From an uncultured Microbacterium sp. (lineage in GTDB: Bacteria; Actinomycetota; Actinomycetes; Actinomycetales; Microbacteriaceae): a stretch of DNA of 50,740 nt. Of this stretch, positions 25,331 through 33,078 are shown piece by piece; positions within the stretch are counted from its first letter, which is position 1; each line of letters begins with the position of its first letter. The DNA is taken from positions 1 through 50,740 of the forward strand of contig CALANM010000091.1 of NCBI GenBank assembly GCA_937926065.1. Direction: 5' to 3'. A model generated the notes under the pieces. That model was not told where the DNA came from, made no database searches, and saw nothing but the letters and a program-made list of their open reading frames with translations. Both the position numbers and the translations under genes were made by a program.

Positions 25331-27769
25331 TCAGCTGACGGCGGTGCCCACGGCGCCGATGACCGCGTCGAGCGCCTGGCCCGACGCGTCGCGCTTGGCG
25401 CCGGCCTGCGGGAGCTGCCGCACCGATCCGTCCGCGCCGACGGCGCGAGGCTCCGAGCCCACCCAGGCGAGCGTGAGGGTGTCTTCGCCCTTCAGGAAGC
25501 GCTGTGCGCGCACACCGCCGGTCGCGCGGCCCTTCGGGGGGAACTCGGTGAAGTCCGAGACCTTGCCGCTGCCGGCGTCCGTGCCCGGGAGCGACTGCGC
25601 TGAGCCCGCGACGGTCACGACCACCGTGTCGTCGGCCGGCGGGACAGCGGTGAACGAGATGACGCGCGCGCCGTCGGAGAGACGGATGCCGGCCATGCCG
25701 CCCGCGGCGCGACCCTGGGGACGCACCGTGTCGGCCCCGAAGCGGAGAAGCTGCGCGTCGCTCGTCACGAACACGAGCTCGACACCGTCGGCTGCAGGGG
25801 CGGCGCCGATGACGGAGTCACCGGGCTTGAGGGAGATGATCTCGACGTCGTTCTTGTTGGCGATCTCGCTCGCCGCGACGCGCTTGACCACGCCCTGCGC
25901 GGTGCCGAGCGCGATCGGCGGCTCGTCGACGAGCGGCACGATGGCGACGACGTGCTCGCCGCCCGACAGGCCGAGGTACTGGTCGGCGCGGGTGCCGGCG
26001 GCCAGCTGCACCGAGTTCGCCGGCACCGACGGCAGATCGACGGGGGAGAACCGCACGAGGCGGCCCGCGCTGGTCACGGCGCCGAGGTCTCCGCGGGCGG
26101 TCGTGTCGACGGCAGAGCGGATGGCGTCGTGCTTCGAGCGTCGCGCGGGCGGCACCACCGTGGCATCCGCCGTCTCAGCGCGGACCATGCGCCCGGTCGC
26201 TGAGAGGAAGACGCGGCAGGGGGCGTCGGCGATCTGCAGATCTGCGGGCGCCGCAGCGCGCGAACGCGTCTTGACCGGGCCGCCGTTGAGCAGCAGCGTG
26301 CGGCGCGGGGTGCCGTAGGTCTCGGCTGCGGCGTCGAGCTCGCGTGCGACCTGGCCGCGCAGCAGCACTTCGCTGGCCAGCAGCTCCTCGAGCTGGGCGA
26401 TCTCGGTCTTGAGGCTGTCGCGCTCGGTCTCGAGCTCGATGCGCGAGAACTTGGTCAGTCGCCGGAGGCGAAGCTCCAGGATGTACTCGGCCTGAACCTG
26501 CGACAGGTCGAAGATGCCCATGAGGCGTGTGCGCGCCTGCTCGCCGTCGTCCGATGTGCGGATGACCTGGATGACCTCGTCGATGTCGAGGATCGCGATG
26601 AGAAGGCCCTCGACGAGGTGCAGTCGCTCCTGCTTGCGCGCCAGACGGAACCGGCTGCGGCGCGTGACGACCTGGATGCGGTGGTCGAGGTAGACGCGCA
26701 GGAGCTCCTTGAGGCCGAGCGTCTGCGGCTGGCCGTTCACAAGGGCGACGTTGTTGATGCCGAATGAGTCTTCGAGCGGTGTCAGCCGGTAGAGCTGCTC
26801 GAGCACCGCGTTCGGGTCGAAGCCGGTCTTGATGCCGATGACGAGGCGCAGGCCGTGGTTGCGGTCGGTGAGGTCTGTCACGTCCGCGATGCCGGTCAGC
26901 TTCTTGGCGTTGACGGCATCCTTGATCTTCTCGATGACGCGCTCGGGGCCCACCATGTACGGCAGCTCGGTGACGACGAGGCCCGTGCGACGCGGCCCGA
27001 GCGACTCGATCGACACCTTGGCGCGCGTGCGGAACGTGCCGCGTCCGGTCGCGTACGCCTCCTTGACGCCGTCGAGCCCGACGATGACGCCACCGCCCGG
27101 GAGGTCCGGACCCGGCACGAACTCCATGAGCTCCTCGAGCGTCGCCTCGGGGTTCTCCAGCAGGTGGACGGCGGCCGCCACGACCTCGATGAGGTTGTGC
27201 GGCGCCATGTTCGTCGCCATGCCGACGGCGATGCCGGTCGTGCCGTTGACGAGCAGGTTCGGGAAGGCGGCGGGCAGCACATCGGGCTGCTGGAACTGGC
27301 CGTCGTAGTTCGGGACGAAGTCGACGACGTCCTCTTCGAGGTTCTCGGTGAGGGCGAGTGCGGCCGGAGCCAGGCGGGCCTCGGTATAGCGAGGCGCGGC
27401 GGGGCCGTCGTCGAGGGACCCGAAGTTCCCGTGACCGTCGACGAGCGGAACGCGCAGGGCGAAGTCCTGCGCGAGCCGCACGAGGGCGTCGTAGATCGCG
27501 GAGTCGCCGTGGGGATGAAGCTTTCCCATCACCTCGCCGACGACGCGGGCGCTCTTGACGTGGCCGCGGTCGGGGCGCAGCCCCATGTCGGCCATCTGGA
27601 ACAGGATCCGGCGCTGCACCGGCTTGAGACCGTCACGGGCATCGGGGAGCGCTCGAGAGTAGATGACGGAGTACGCGTACTCGAGGAACGACCCCTGCAT
27701 CTCCGCCGAGAGATCGACGTCTTCGATGCGTTCGCCAGACGGCACGGGATCAGTGCGCGAGACAGCCAT
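25331..27769 (-). CDS. parC: DNA topoisomerase IV subunit A (ParC-type)
   Basis: 812 residues. The winged-helix region holds HPHGDSAIYDALVRLAQDF, and the catalytic tyrosine is Tyr128 in APRYTEARL. The tower, coiled coil (ETERDSLKTEIAQLEELL) and a C-terminal beta-pinwheel domain follow. In the quinolone-resistance region Ser90 and Asp94 are both present, the usual sensitive state. A GyrA-type GyrA-box (QRRGGKG) was not seen, which supports ParC over GyrA. The start was set at the ATG at 27769; its GGAGG is about 13 bases upstream, so a start eight codons earlier (GTG) is possible. Confidence 0.9.
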   Translation of the reverse strand: MAVSRTDPVPSGERIEDVDLSAEMQGSFLEYAYSVIYSRALPDARDGLKPVQRRILFQMADMGLRPDRGHVKSARVVGEVMGKLHPHGDSAIYDALVRLAQDFALRVPLVDGHGNFGSLDDGPAAPRYTEARLAPAALALTENLEEDVVDFVPNYDGQFQQPDVLPAAFPNLLVNGTTGIAVGMATNMAPHNLIEVVAAAVHLLENPEATLEELMEFVPGPDLPGGGVIVGLDGVKEAYATGRGTFRTRAKVSIESLGPRRTGLVVTELPYMVGPERVIEKIKDAVNAKKLTGIADVTDLTDRNHGLRLVIGIKTGFDPNAVLEQLYRLTPLEDSFGINNVALVNGQPQTLGLKELLRVYLDHRIQVVTRRSRFRLARKQERLHLVEGLLIAILDIDEVIQVIRTSDDGEQARTRLMGIFDLSQVQAEYILELRLRRLTKFSRIELETERDSLKTEIAQLEELLASEVLLRGQVARELDAAAETYGTPRRTLLLNGGPVKTRSRAAAPADLQIADAPCRVFLSATGRMVRAETADATVVPPARRSKHDAIRSAVDTTARGDLGAVTSAGRLVRFSPVDLPSVPANSVQLAAGTRADQYLGLSGGEHVVAIVPLVDEPPIALGTAQGVVKRVAASEIANKNDVEIISLKPGDSVIGAAPAADGVELVFVTSDAQLLRFGADTVRPQGRAAGGMAGIRLSDGARVISFTAVPPADDTVVVTVAGSAQSLPGTDAGSGKVSDFTEFPPKGRATGGVRAQRFLKGEDTLTLAWVGSEPRAVGADGSVRQLPQAGAKRDASGQALDAVIGAVGTAVS

Positions 27770-27832
27770 GGAAGTGAGAGGTCCTCCGGTCACGGGAAGG
27801 GGGCCTTCCCGGCGTGTGCGAGACTGGCCCCG

Positions 27833-28966
27833 ATGTCACTCAGCCTACCCGTGGACCCGCCGACAGCCCGGAGCCTCACCGATGTCGTGCCGGAAGCGAT
27901 CGCAGCGCTGGAGGGGCGATCCACGTGGTTCGCGCCCGCTCGGTCCGCCGTCATCGTCGTCGTCGACGGCCTCGGGAAAGGCAATCTGTCGGCGCGTGCC
28001 GGCCACGCTCGCTTCCTCACGGGGAAGCTGTCGAAACGCGACACGGCGCGCACGGTCTTCCCGTCCACCACGGCGACGGCGCTCACCGGTCTGCTCACGG
28101 GGAGGCCCGCGGGCGAGCACGGCATCGTCGGCTATCGCGTCCGCGTTCCCGGCACGGACCTCGCGCCCAATCAGCTCAAGGGCTGGGAGACCCACGGGCT
28201 CGATCCGGCTTCATGGCAGCGCTCGCGGCCGCTGCTGGCGGCAGAGGCGGCGGCAGGACGGCCGTGCTTCGTCGTCTCCAAGGCCATGTATGCGGGCACG
28301 GGGTTCACAGAGGCCATTCAGCGCGGAGCGACCTTCGTGGCGGCCGCATCGCCGGCAGAGAGGCTGGCGCGGGCGGCCGAGCTCGCCGACGCGAACGACG
28401 GCGCGCTCGTGTACGTCTACGCGCCCGAGCTCGACTCGATCGGCCATGCGCACGGATGGGAGAGTGATCGCTGGATCGCAGCGCTCGAGCAGGTCGATGC
28501 GGCCCTGGCCGTCTTCGACCGTTCGCTTGCCAGGGGGGTGGGTGCTCTCGTCACGGCCGATCACGGCATGGTCGACGTGCCCGCGCACCGTCACGTGCTG
28601 CTGAGCGAGGGCGACGAGCTCCTTGAGGGCGTGCGGATCATGGCGGGCGAGCCGCGCATGCTCCACCTCTACGCCGACGACGGAGCGGCCGCCGAAGTCC
28701 TGCGTCGATGGCGGGATGCCGAGGCACACCGCTCCTGGGTGCTCAGTCGTGACGAGGGCGTCGCGGCGGGACTGTTCGGTCCTCGCGTCGACGACGAGGT
28801 GCTGCCGAGGATAGGCGACGTGCTCGTTGCGGCACGCAGCGGCATCGCCTACTACGACGACCGCCTCGCCGACAAGAAACCGCAGCGCATGATCGGACAG
28901 CACGGCTCGCTCACCGACCAGGAGCGCATCGTGCCCCTGGCGCGTCTCGGCGCGTTCTCCGGCTGA
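27833..28966 (+). CDS. Alkaline-phosphatase-superfamily nucleotide pyrophosphatase/phosphodiesterase
   Basis: 377 residues. VIVVVDGLGKGNL supplies the first metal aspartate, and FPSTTATALTGLLTGRPAGEHGI the nucleophilic threonine region. ELDSIGHAHG and VTADHGMVDVP supply the remaining metal ligands. This is the NPP-type branch, which hydrolyses phosphodiester or pyrophosphate bonds. There is no signal peptide, so it acts inside the cell. GAGACT seven bases before the ATG may be a weak leaderless promoter. It is divergent from parC. The natural substrate is unknown. Confidence 0.87.
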   Translation: MSLSLPVDPPTARSLTDVVPEAIAALEGRSTWFAPARSAVIVVVDGLGKGNLSARAGHARFLTGKLSKRDTARTVFPSTTATALTGLLTGRPAGEHGIVGYRVRVPGTDLAPNQLKGWETHGLDPASWQRSRPLLAAEAAAGRPCFVVSKAMYAGTGFTEAIQRGATFVAAASPAERLARAAELADANDGALVYVYAPELDSIGHAHGWESDRWIAALEQVDAALAVFDRSLARGVGALVTADHGMVDVPAHRHVLLSEGDELLEGVRIMAGEPRMLHLYADDGAAAEVLRRWRDAEAHRSWVLSRDEGVAAGLFGPRVDDEVLPRIGDVLVAARSGIAYYDDRLADKKPQRMIGQHGSLTDQERIVPLARLGAFSG

Positions 28967-28983
28967 CCTGCGTTCGACCGGAC

Positions 28984-30033
28984 TCAGCCGTCCTCGGTGC
29001 GTGCGCCGAAGACGATCTCATCCCACGAGGGCATGGACGTGCGGCCCTTGCGCCGGCCGCCGTCGGAGGGAGCCGCCGCCTCAGGCTCCGTGTGCTGCTC
29101 AGGCGCCGCGGGCGGCTCCGACTCGTCGGCGGGGGCGTCGTCGTAACCGGGTTCGAGAGCGTCGAACAGCGCGACGGGAGACGATGACGAGGCGCGCGGC
29201 TCGGCGTCCGTGGAGTCGCCGGGCATCGACTCGCGCTGACCGCGGCGACGACGCAGCGCCTCGAGCAGGTCGGCGGTCTCGGTCGAGGTCACGCCCTGCG
29301 CGGGCGCGCGCTTGATCGCGGCCTGCTGCACCGCGGGGGAGACGGGTTCGCGCACTTCGGGCGACTCGATGTCGGCTTCGGGCAGGCGTCGCGGTCCGAA
29401 TGCGCCGCTGTCGAAGCGGGAGGCGTCCTTCACGCCGCTCGTGTCCAGCGCGCGCAGCCGGGGGATGAGACCCTCGGGAAGCGAGCCCTGACGCGAGAGC
29501 TGCGTGGCGTCGGCGTTCTGCGGCGACAGGGTCGAGCGGCGGGGGTCGAATGACCAGCGGGCGTCGTGCTCGACGTCGTTCGCCGTGAACTCGAGCTTGA
29601 CGACCCAGCCGGACTGCTCCCGCCAGCTCGTCCAGCGTTCGCCTACGGCTCCCGCCTCTGCGAGCTTCGCGCGCACCGCGGCGCCGAAGGTCGGCTGCGC
29701 ATCGGGGTCGAGCTCGCCGCTGATGAGCACGGGCACCGCGAGCGCCTGACCGACGATGTGCTCGCGCTCCGCGAGCACGGGGCCTTCGTATCGGGCGACG
29801 TCCTCGACGCGGATGCCGAGCAGGTTCGCCACCTCTTCGGCCGACAGTCCCGCGCGGATGTGCGCCTGGATGTCGCGAGGGCTCGGACGCGGCCCACGGG
29901 ACTCCGGGTCTTTCGTCGCGCGCCTCAGCTGCGAGCGCAGCGTCTCGTCGACGGCCAGCGAGAAGCGGTCGCCCGACTCTGTGGCGAGCACGAGCACGCC
30001 GTCTTCGACGCCGATGACTTTGAGCTGTTCCAT
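28984..30033 (-). CDS. sepH: Septation protein SepH (DUF3071)
   Basis: 349 residues. The N-terminal 190 form the DUF3071 domain (LKVIGVEDGVLVLATESGDRFSL) with a helix-turn-helix (AHIRAGLSAEEVANLLGIRVEDV). The rest is a long, charged, low-complexity tail. In Streptomyces and Mycobacterium SepH binds FtsZ and promotes assembly of the division ring. The ATG at 30033 has GGAGG ten bases upstream; an in-frame ATG twelve codons earlier is possible. It faces the phosphatase gene tail-to-tail and is divergent from the DUF4193 gene, a neighbourhood conserved in actinobacteria. Confidence 0.9.
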   Translation of the reverse strand: MEQLKVIGVEDGVLVLATESGDRFSLAVDETLRSQLRRATKDPESRGPRPSPRDIQAHIRAGLSAEEVANLLGIRVEDVARYEGPVLAEREHIVGQALAVPVLISGELDPDAQPTFGAAVRAKLAEAGAVGERWTSWREQSGWVVKLEFTANDVEHDARWSFDPRRSTLSPQNADATQLSRQGSLPEGLIPRLRALDTSGVKDASRFDSGAFGPRRLPEADIESPEVREPVSPAVQQAAIKRAPAQGVTSTETADLLEALRRRRGQRESMPGDSTDAEPRASSSSPVALFDALEPGYDDAPADESEPPAAPEQHTEPEAAAPSDGGRRKGRTSMPSWDEIVFGARTEDG

Positions 30034-30285
30034 GCGAAACACGCCTCCCGTTCCTGCCTGACGCTTCATGGTGTCACAGGGCTCGGAGGACGGCGGGAAT
30101 ATCCCGCGCGCGCCGCGAGTTTGACGCGATGCATCGGCTGAGAAGCGCAGCTCAGCCGCACGACGACCCCGACCCGCCCGGAATGCGGTCGAGCGGCATT
30201 TGCGAAAAACAGTCCAGTCGTGCAAACTGTGGCCGCCCGAAATCGCTCCGGCGATAAACACCCCTGGAAGTAGAGACGTTCGACA
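30034..30285. other. 252-bp divergent intergenic region between sepH and the DUF4193 gene
   Basis: No gene was recognised. It contains an 8-bp inverted repeat (CGGCTGAG at 30135-30142, CTCAGCCG at 30151-30158) and an AT-richer stretch around 30200-30260, where the DUF4193 promoter must lie. GGAAGTAGAG at about 30267 may be the ribosome-binding site. No convincing -10/-35 pair could be chosen. Confidence 0.4.
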
Positions 30286-30579
30286 ATGGCAACGGATTAC
30301 GACGCCCCCCGCAAGACCGAGGACGACAGCGAGTCGATCGAGGCCCTGAAGGAGCGCGTGCCCGACAAGCTGTCGGGATCTGTCGACGCTGAGGATGCCG
30401 ACAACCCGTCCGGCTTCGAGCTGCCGGGCGCGGACCTGTCCGACCTCGAGCTCGACGTCGTCGTCCTCCCCCCGCAGGAGGACGAGTTCACCTGCGTCGA
30501 GTGCTTCCTCGTGAAGCACCGGACGCAGATCGACCACGAGACGGCCGCCGGCGCCGTGTGCGTCGAGTGCGCCGCCTGA
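30286..30579 (+). CDS. DUF4193 family protein
   Basis: 97 residues, very acidic in the middle (SVDAEDADNPSGFELPG). The C-terminal TCVECFLVKHR and VCVECAA form a pair of Cys-x2-Cys groups, likely one zinc site. The family is nearly universal in actinobacteria and essential or fitness-linked in some; its function is unknown. It is highly expressed in several species, in keeping with the strong terminator behind it. Confidence 0.9.
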   Translation: MATDYDAPRKTEDDSESIEALKERVPDKLSGSVDAEDADNPSGFELPGADLSDLELDVVVLPPQEDEFTCVECFLVKHRTQIDHETAAGAVCVECAA

Positions 30580-30608
30580 CGGCAGCCCTCACCGCTGACC
30601 GCTGAATC

Positions 30609-30651
30609 GGCTCAGGCGACTTCTCCGGAGGTCGCCTGAGCCTTTGATTTT
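30609..30651 (+). terminator. Strong terminator of the DUF4193 gene, overlapping the DUF3093 coding end
   Basis: A 12-bp perfect stem (GGCTCAGGCGAC at 30609-30620, GTCGCCTGAGCC at 30631-30642) is followed by TTTGATTTT. Nearly all of it lies within the last codons of the convergent DUF3093 gene. Confidence 0.85.
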
Positions 30652-31121
30652 GCGGCGACGTCGGCGCGGGCGCGCCGCAGCACGGCTGCCACCCGGTCGG
30701 GCGTGCGGGTGGAGAACACCCATTCGGTGGTCGGGTCGCGCGGGTCGTGCAGGGGCACGCGCACGACACCGTCGACGCCCGGACGCAGCATGTGCCACGC
30801 GCTCCGCGAGAGTCCCGGACCGCGGACATGGCGAGCTTCCTCGCCGACCAGCGCGACGGGATCGCCGAGCAGGTGGACGGACACATGGGCGCGTCCCACG
30901 CGAAGCTCTCCATCGTCGACGGCGATGACGGGCGCGATCGCGACGAGGCCGGCCACGACGGCGAAGCCGACGAGGATTCCCGTGACGAGTGCGACGGTGG
31001 GGTCGATCGGCACGAACACGAGTGCGGCCATCGGCGCGGTCACGGCCGCCGACACGAGCACCCACAACGAGGGGGTCAGCCGCTCGCGATAGGACGGTGA
31101 GGGCCTCAGGTCGCTCGTCAT
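30612..31121 (-). CDS. DUF3093 family membrane protein
   Basis: 169 residues. Two hydrophobic helices near the N-terminus (LWVLVSAAVTAPMAALVFV and VALVTGILVGFAVVAGLVA) anchor a soluble domain containing DGELRVGRAHVSV and the final TRTPDRVAAVLRRA. The family sits next to dut throughout actinobacteria, and the function is unknown. The ATG at 31121 has GAGGG about ten bases upstream; an ATG three codons earlier is too close to it. The gene is divergent from dut with a 21-bp gap, so the two promoters must overlap the opposite coding starts. Confidence 0.88.
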   Translation of the reverse strand: MTSDLRPSPSYRERLTPSLWVLVSAAVTAPMAALVFVPIDPTVALVTGILVGFAVVAGLVAIAPVIAVDDGELRVGRAHVSVHLLGDPVALVGEEARHVRGPGLSRSAWHMLRPGVDGVVRVPLHDPRDPTTEWVFSTRTPDRVAAVLRRARADVAAKSKAQATSGEVA

Positions 31122-31130
31122 GTTGTGCAT

Positions 31131-31142
31131 TACCCTCATGGA
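31131..31142 (+). promoter_or_regulatory. Leaderless -10 promoter of dut
   Basis: TACCCT at 31131-31136, six bases, then GTG 31143. It overlaps the ribosome-binding site of the divergent DUF3093 gene. Confidence 0.55.
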
Positions 31143-31592
31143 GTGATCCAAAGTGTGGACGTTCCCATCATCGCATCGCATGTGCCGGTCTACGCCCACC
31201 CCGGCGACGCCGGGGCCGACCTCGTCTCGACCGAGCCGGTGCGCCTCGAGCCGGGTCAGCGCGCGCTCGTGGGCACCGGAGTGCGCATCGCCCTTCCCGA
31301 GGGCTACGTCGCGTTCGTCGTTCCGAGGAGCGGCCTGGCGGCCAGACACGGCATCACGATCGTGAACGCGCCGGGCACGGTCGACGCCGGCTACCGCGGC
31401 GAGATCAAGGTCGCGCTGCTCAACACCGACGCGACTGAGCCCTACGACATCGCGCCGGGGGACCGGATCGCTCAACTGATCGTCATGCCCGTGCCGCGGG
31501 CCACCTTCATCCCCGTCGACGAGCTGCCCGAGAGCGCGCGAGGAGAGGGTGGCTTCGGCTCCACCGGATATCAGACAGGAACCCTCTCATGA
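31143..31592 (+). CDS. dut: dUTP diphosphatase (dUTPase)
   Basis: 149 residues of a homotrimeric dUTPase that converts dUTP to dUMP and keeps uracil out of DNA. The five motifs are in order: AGADL, PRSGLAARHG, GTVDAGYRGEIKV with the catalytic Asp and base-recognising Tyr, GDRIAQLIV, and the flexible RGEGGFGSTG arm. GTG 31143 is chosen from the leaderless promoter; GTG 31155 with GGAG upstream is an alternative. It overlaps the next gene by four bases (ATGA). Confidence 0.96.
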   Translation: MIQSVDVPIIASHVPVYAHPGDAGADLVSTEPVRLEPGQRALVGTGVRIALPEGYVAFVVPRSGLAARHGITIVNAPGTVDAGYRGEIKVALLNTDATEPYDIAPGDRIAQLIVMPVPRATFIPVDELPESARGEGGFGSTGYQTGTLS

Positions 31593-32167
31593 CCGACGCC
31601 AGCAAGGCCGCGCCGGCCGACCGTGCGACGGCCGGCCCCTTCGACGAATCCGAAGCGAACCCCGTGCGACCGTACATCGACCTCGGCGGCATCAAGATCC
31701 TCCCGCGTGAGGGCCTCAATCTGCGTCTCGAGGTCGAGGAGCAGACCAAGCGCATCGTCGCCGTCGGCCTCGACTACGCCGACTCGACGCTTCAGGTGCA
31801 GCCGTTCGCGGCGCCCCGCTCCAGCGGGCTGTGGGACGAGACGCGCGAGCAGATCCGTCAGCAGATCCGTCAGCAGGGCGGCCGTGTCGAGGAGCGCGAG
31901 GGCCCGCTCGGGCACGAGCTCCTCGCCGAGGTGCCCGTCGCCGGGCCCGAGGGAACCGCCGGCAAGCGCATCGCGCGCTTCGTCGGCGTCGACGGACCGC
32001 GCTGGTTCCTGCGTGGCGTGATCGGGGGAGCCGCGGCAGGAGACGTCGAGGCGGCCGCGAAGATCGAAGACCTCTTTCGCTCGATCGTCGTGGTTCGCGG
32101 CGGCACGCCGATGCCCCCTCGCGACCTCATCCCGCTCAAGATGCCGGCTTCGCCCGGCGCCGCGTGA
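31589..32167 (+). CDS. DUF3710 family protein
   Basis: 192 residues, soluble, with RPYIDLGGIKILPREGLNLR and GPEGTAGKRIARFVGVDGPRWFLRGVI typical of DUF3710. The function is unknown. It is translationally coupled to dut upstream and to the DUF3159 gene downstream (GTGA overlap). In mycobacteria the dut neighbour is likewise of this family, so the linkage is ancient. Confidence 0.9.
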   Translation: MTDASKAAPADRATAGPFDESEANPVRPYIDLGGIKILPREGLNLRLEVEEQTKRIVAVGLDYADSTLQVQPFAAPRSSGLWDETREQIRQQIRQQGGRVEEREGPLGHELLAEVPVAGPEGTAGKRIARFVGVDGPRWFLRGVIGGAAAGDVEAAAKIEDLFRSIVVVRGGTPMPPRDLIPLKMPASPGAA

Positions 32168-32946
32168 GCGGCGCGCACGCGGGCGACGGCGCTGCGCCCG
32201 AAGAGCCCGCTCGCGAGCCGTCCCGTCCGTCCGAGACCCCGCCGTCCGCTCCTGAGCCGACGGCCCAGGAGCTGATCGCCCAGGCGCTCGGCGGCGCCGC
32301 GCGCAAGGCGGGGCTTGACCCCGCCGCAGAGGCGTCGACGGGGCACGTCGTCTGGCACGCGATGGGCGGATGGCGTGGCGTCCTCGAGTCGGTGCTGCCC
32401 GGCCTCGCCTTCGTGCTGCTGTTCACGTTCACCAGGGAGCTCGTGCTCTCGCTGGTGGTGTCGGTGGGCATCGCCGCGGTGTTCACGGTGATCCGTCTCG
32501 TGCAGCGCTCGACCATGAGCGCCGCGATCGGCGGTCTGGTCGCGACGGCTGCGGCGGCTGCGCTCGCCCTCCTGACCGGTCGCGGCGAGGACAACTTCGT
32601 CCCGGGCCTGATCACGAACGCCGTCTACGGAAGCGCCTTCCTCATCTCGGCGCTCATCGGCTGGTCGATCATCGGCCTGGCAGCGGGCTTCCTCATGAAC
32701 GAAGGCACCGCGTGGCGGGCTGATCGTCGCAAGCGACGGGTCTACTTCTGGCTCGCGATCGCCTGGGCGGCGCTCTTCTTCACGCGACTCGCCGTGCAGC
32801 TGCCGCTGTATTTTGCGGGCGATGTCGCGACCCTCGGGACGCTCAAGCTCGTCATGGGGCTGCCACTGTTCGCCCCGCTCGTGGCGGTCACGTGGCTCGC
32901 CGTCCGCTCGCTCTATCCGCGCCGGGAATCGCTGTCCTCCACGTGA
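32164..32946 (+). CDS. DUF3159 family membrane protein
   Basis: 260 residues. A proline-rich, acidic 40-residue head (PSRPSETPPSAPEPTAQELI) precedes about five hydrophobic helices, for example VLPGLAFVLLFTFTRELVL and SAFLISALIGWSIIGLAAGF. This matches DUF3159, of unknown function, the usual third gene behind dut. In relatives potassium-uptake trk genes often stand nearby; here aconitase follows after 132 bp. GTG start overlaps the DUF3710 stop. Confidence 0.88.
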   Translation: MSGAHAGDGAAPEEPAREPSRPSETPPSAPEPTAQELIAQALGGAARKAGLDPAAEASTGHVVWHAMGGWRGVLESVLPGLAFVLLFTFTRELVLSLVVSVGIAAVFTVIRLVQRSTMSAAIGGLVATAAAAALALLTGRGEDNFVPGLITNAVYGSAFLISALIGWSIIGLAAGFLMNEGTAWRADRRKRRVYFWLAIAWAALFFTRLAVQLPLYFAGDVATLGTLKLVMGLPLFAPLVAVTWLAVRSLYPRRESLSST

Positions 32947-32949
32947 TAG

Positions 32950-32973
32950 ATTTATCTCGACATCGAGATAAAT
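32950..32973. promoter_or_regulatory. Perfect 24-bp palindromic operator before aconitase
   Basis: ATTTATCTCGA, two-base centre CA, then TCGAGATAAAT: eleven of eleven positions are symmetrical. It lies upstream of the likely -35 of acn (about 31 bp before the -10 box). The shape suits a MarR-family dimer such as TamR, which regulates aconitase in Streptomyces; the regulator assignment is inference. Confidence 0.65.
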
Positions 32974-32988
32974 TGCCGCGGTCTTCGG

Positions 32989-33009
32989 TTAGGCCAGCCT
33001 CACTAGCCT
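32989..33009 (+). promoter_or_regulatory. acn -10 box overlapped by a partial iron-box (DtxR/IdeR-like)
   Basis: TAGCCT at 33004-33009 is the likely -10. The 19 bases from 32989 (TTAGGCCAGCCTCACTAGC) match 12 positions of the DtxR/IdeR consensus, including the left TTAGG and the central AGCCT, while the right half-site is poor. Confidence 0.35.
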
Positions 33010-33078
33010 GCGCTCGACAGCCGCGCAAAGATGGATGAGGCAGGCCGAGCGCCTGCACCGCCGACGAAGGAGACAGAC

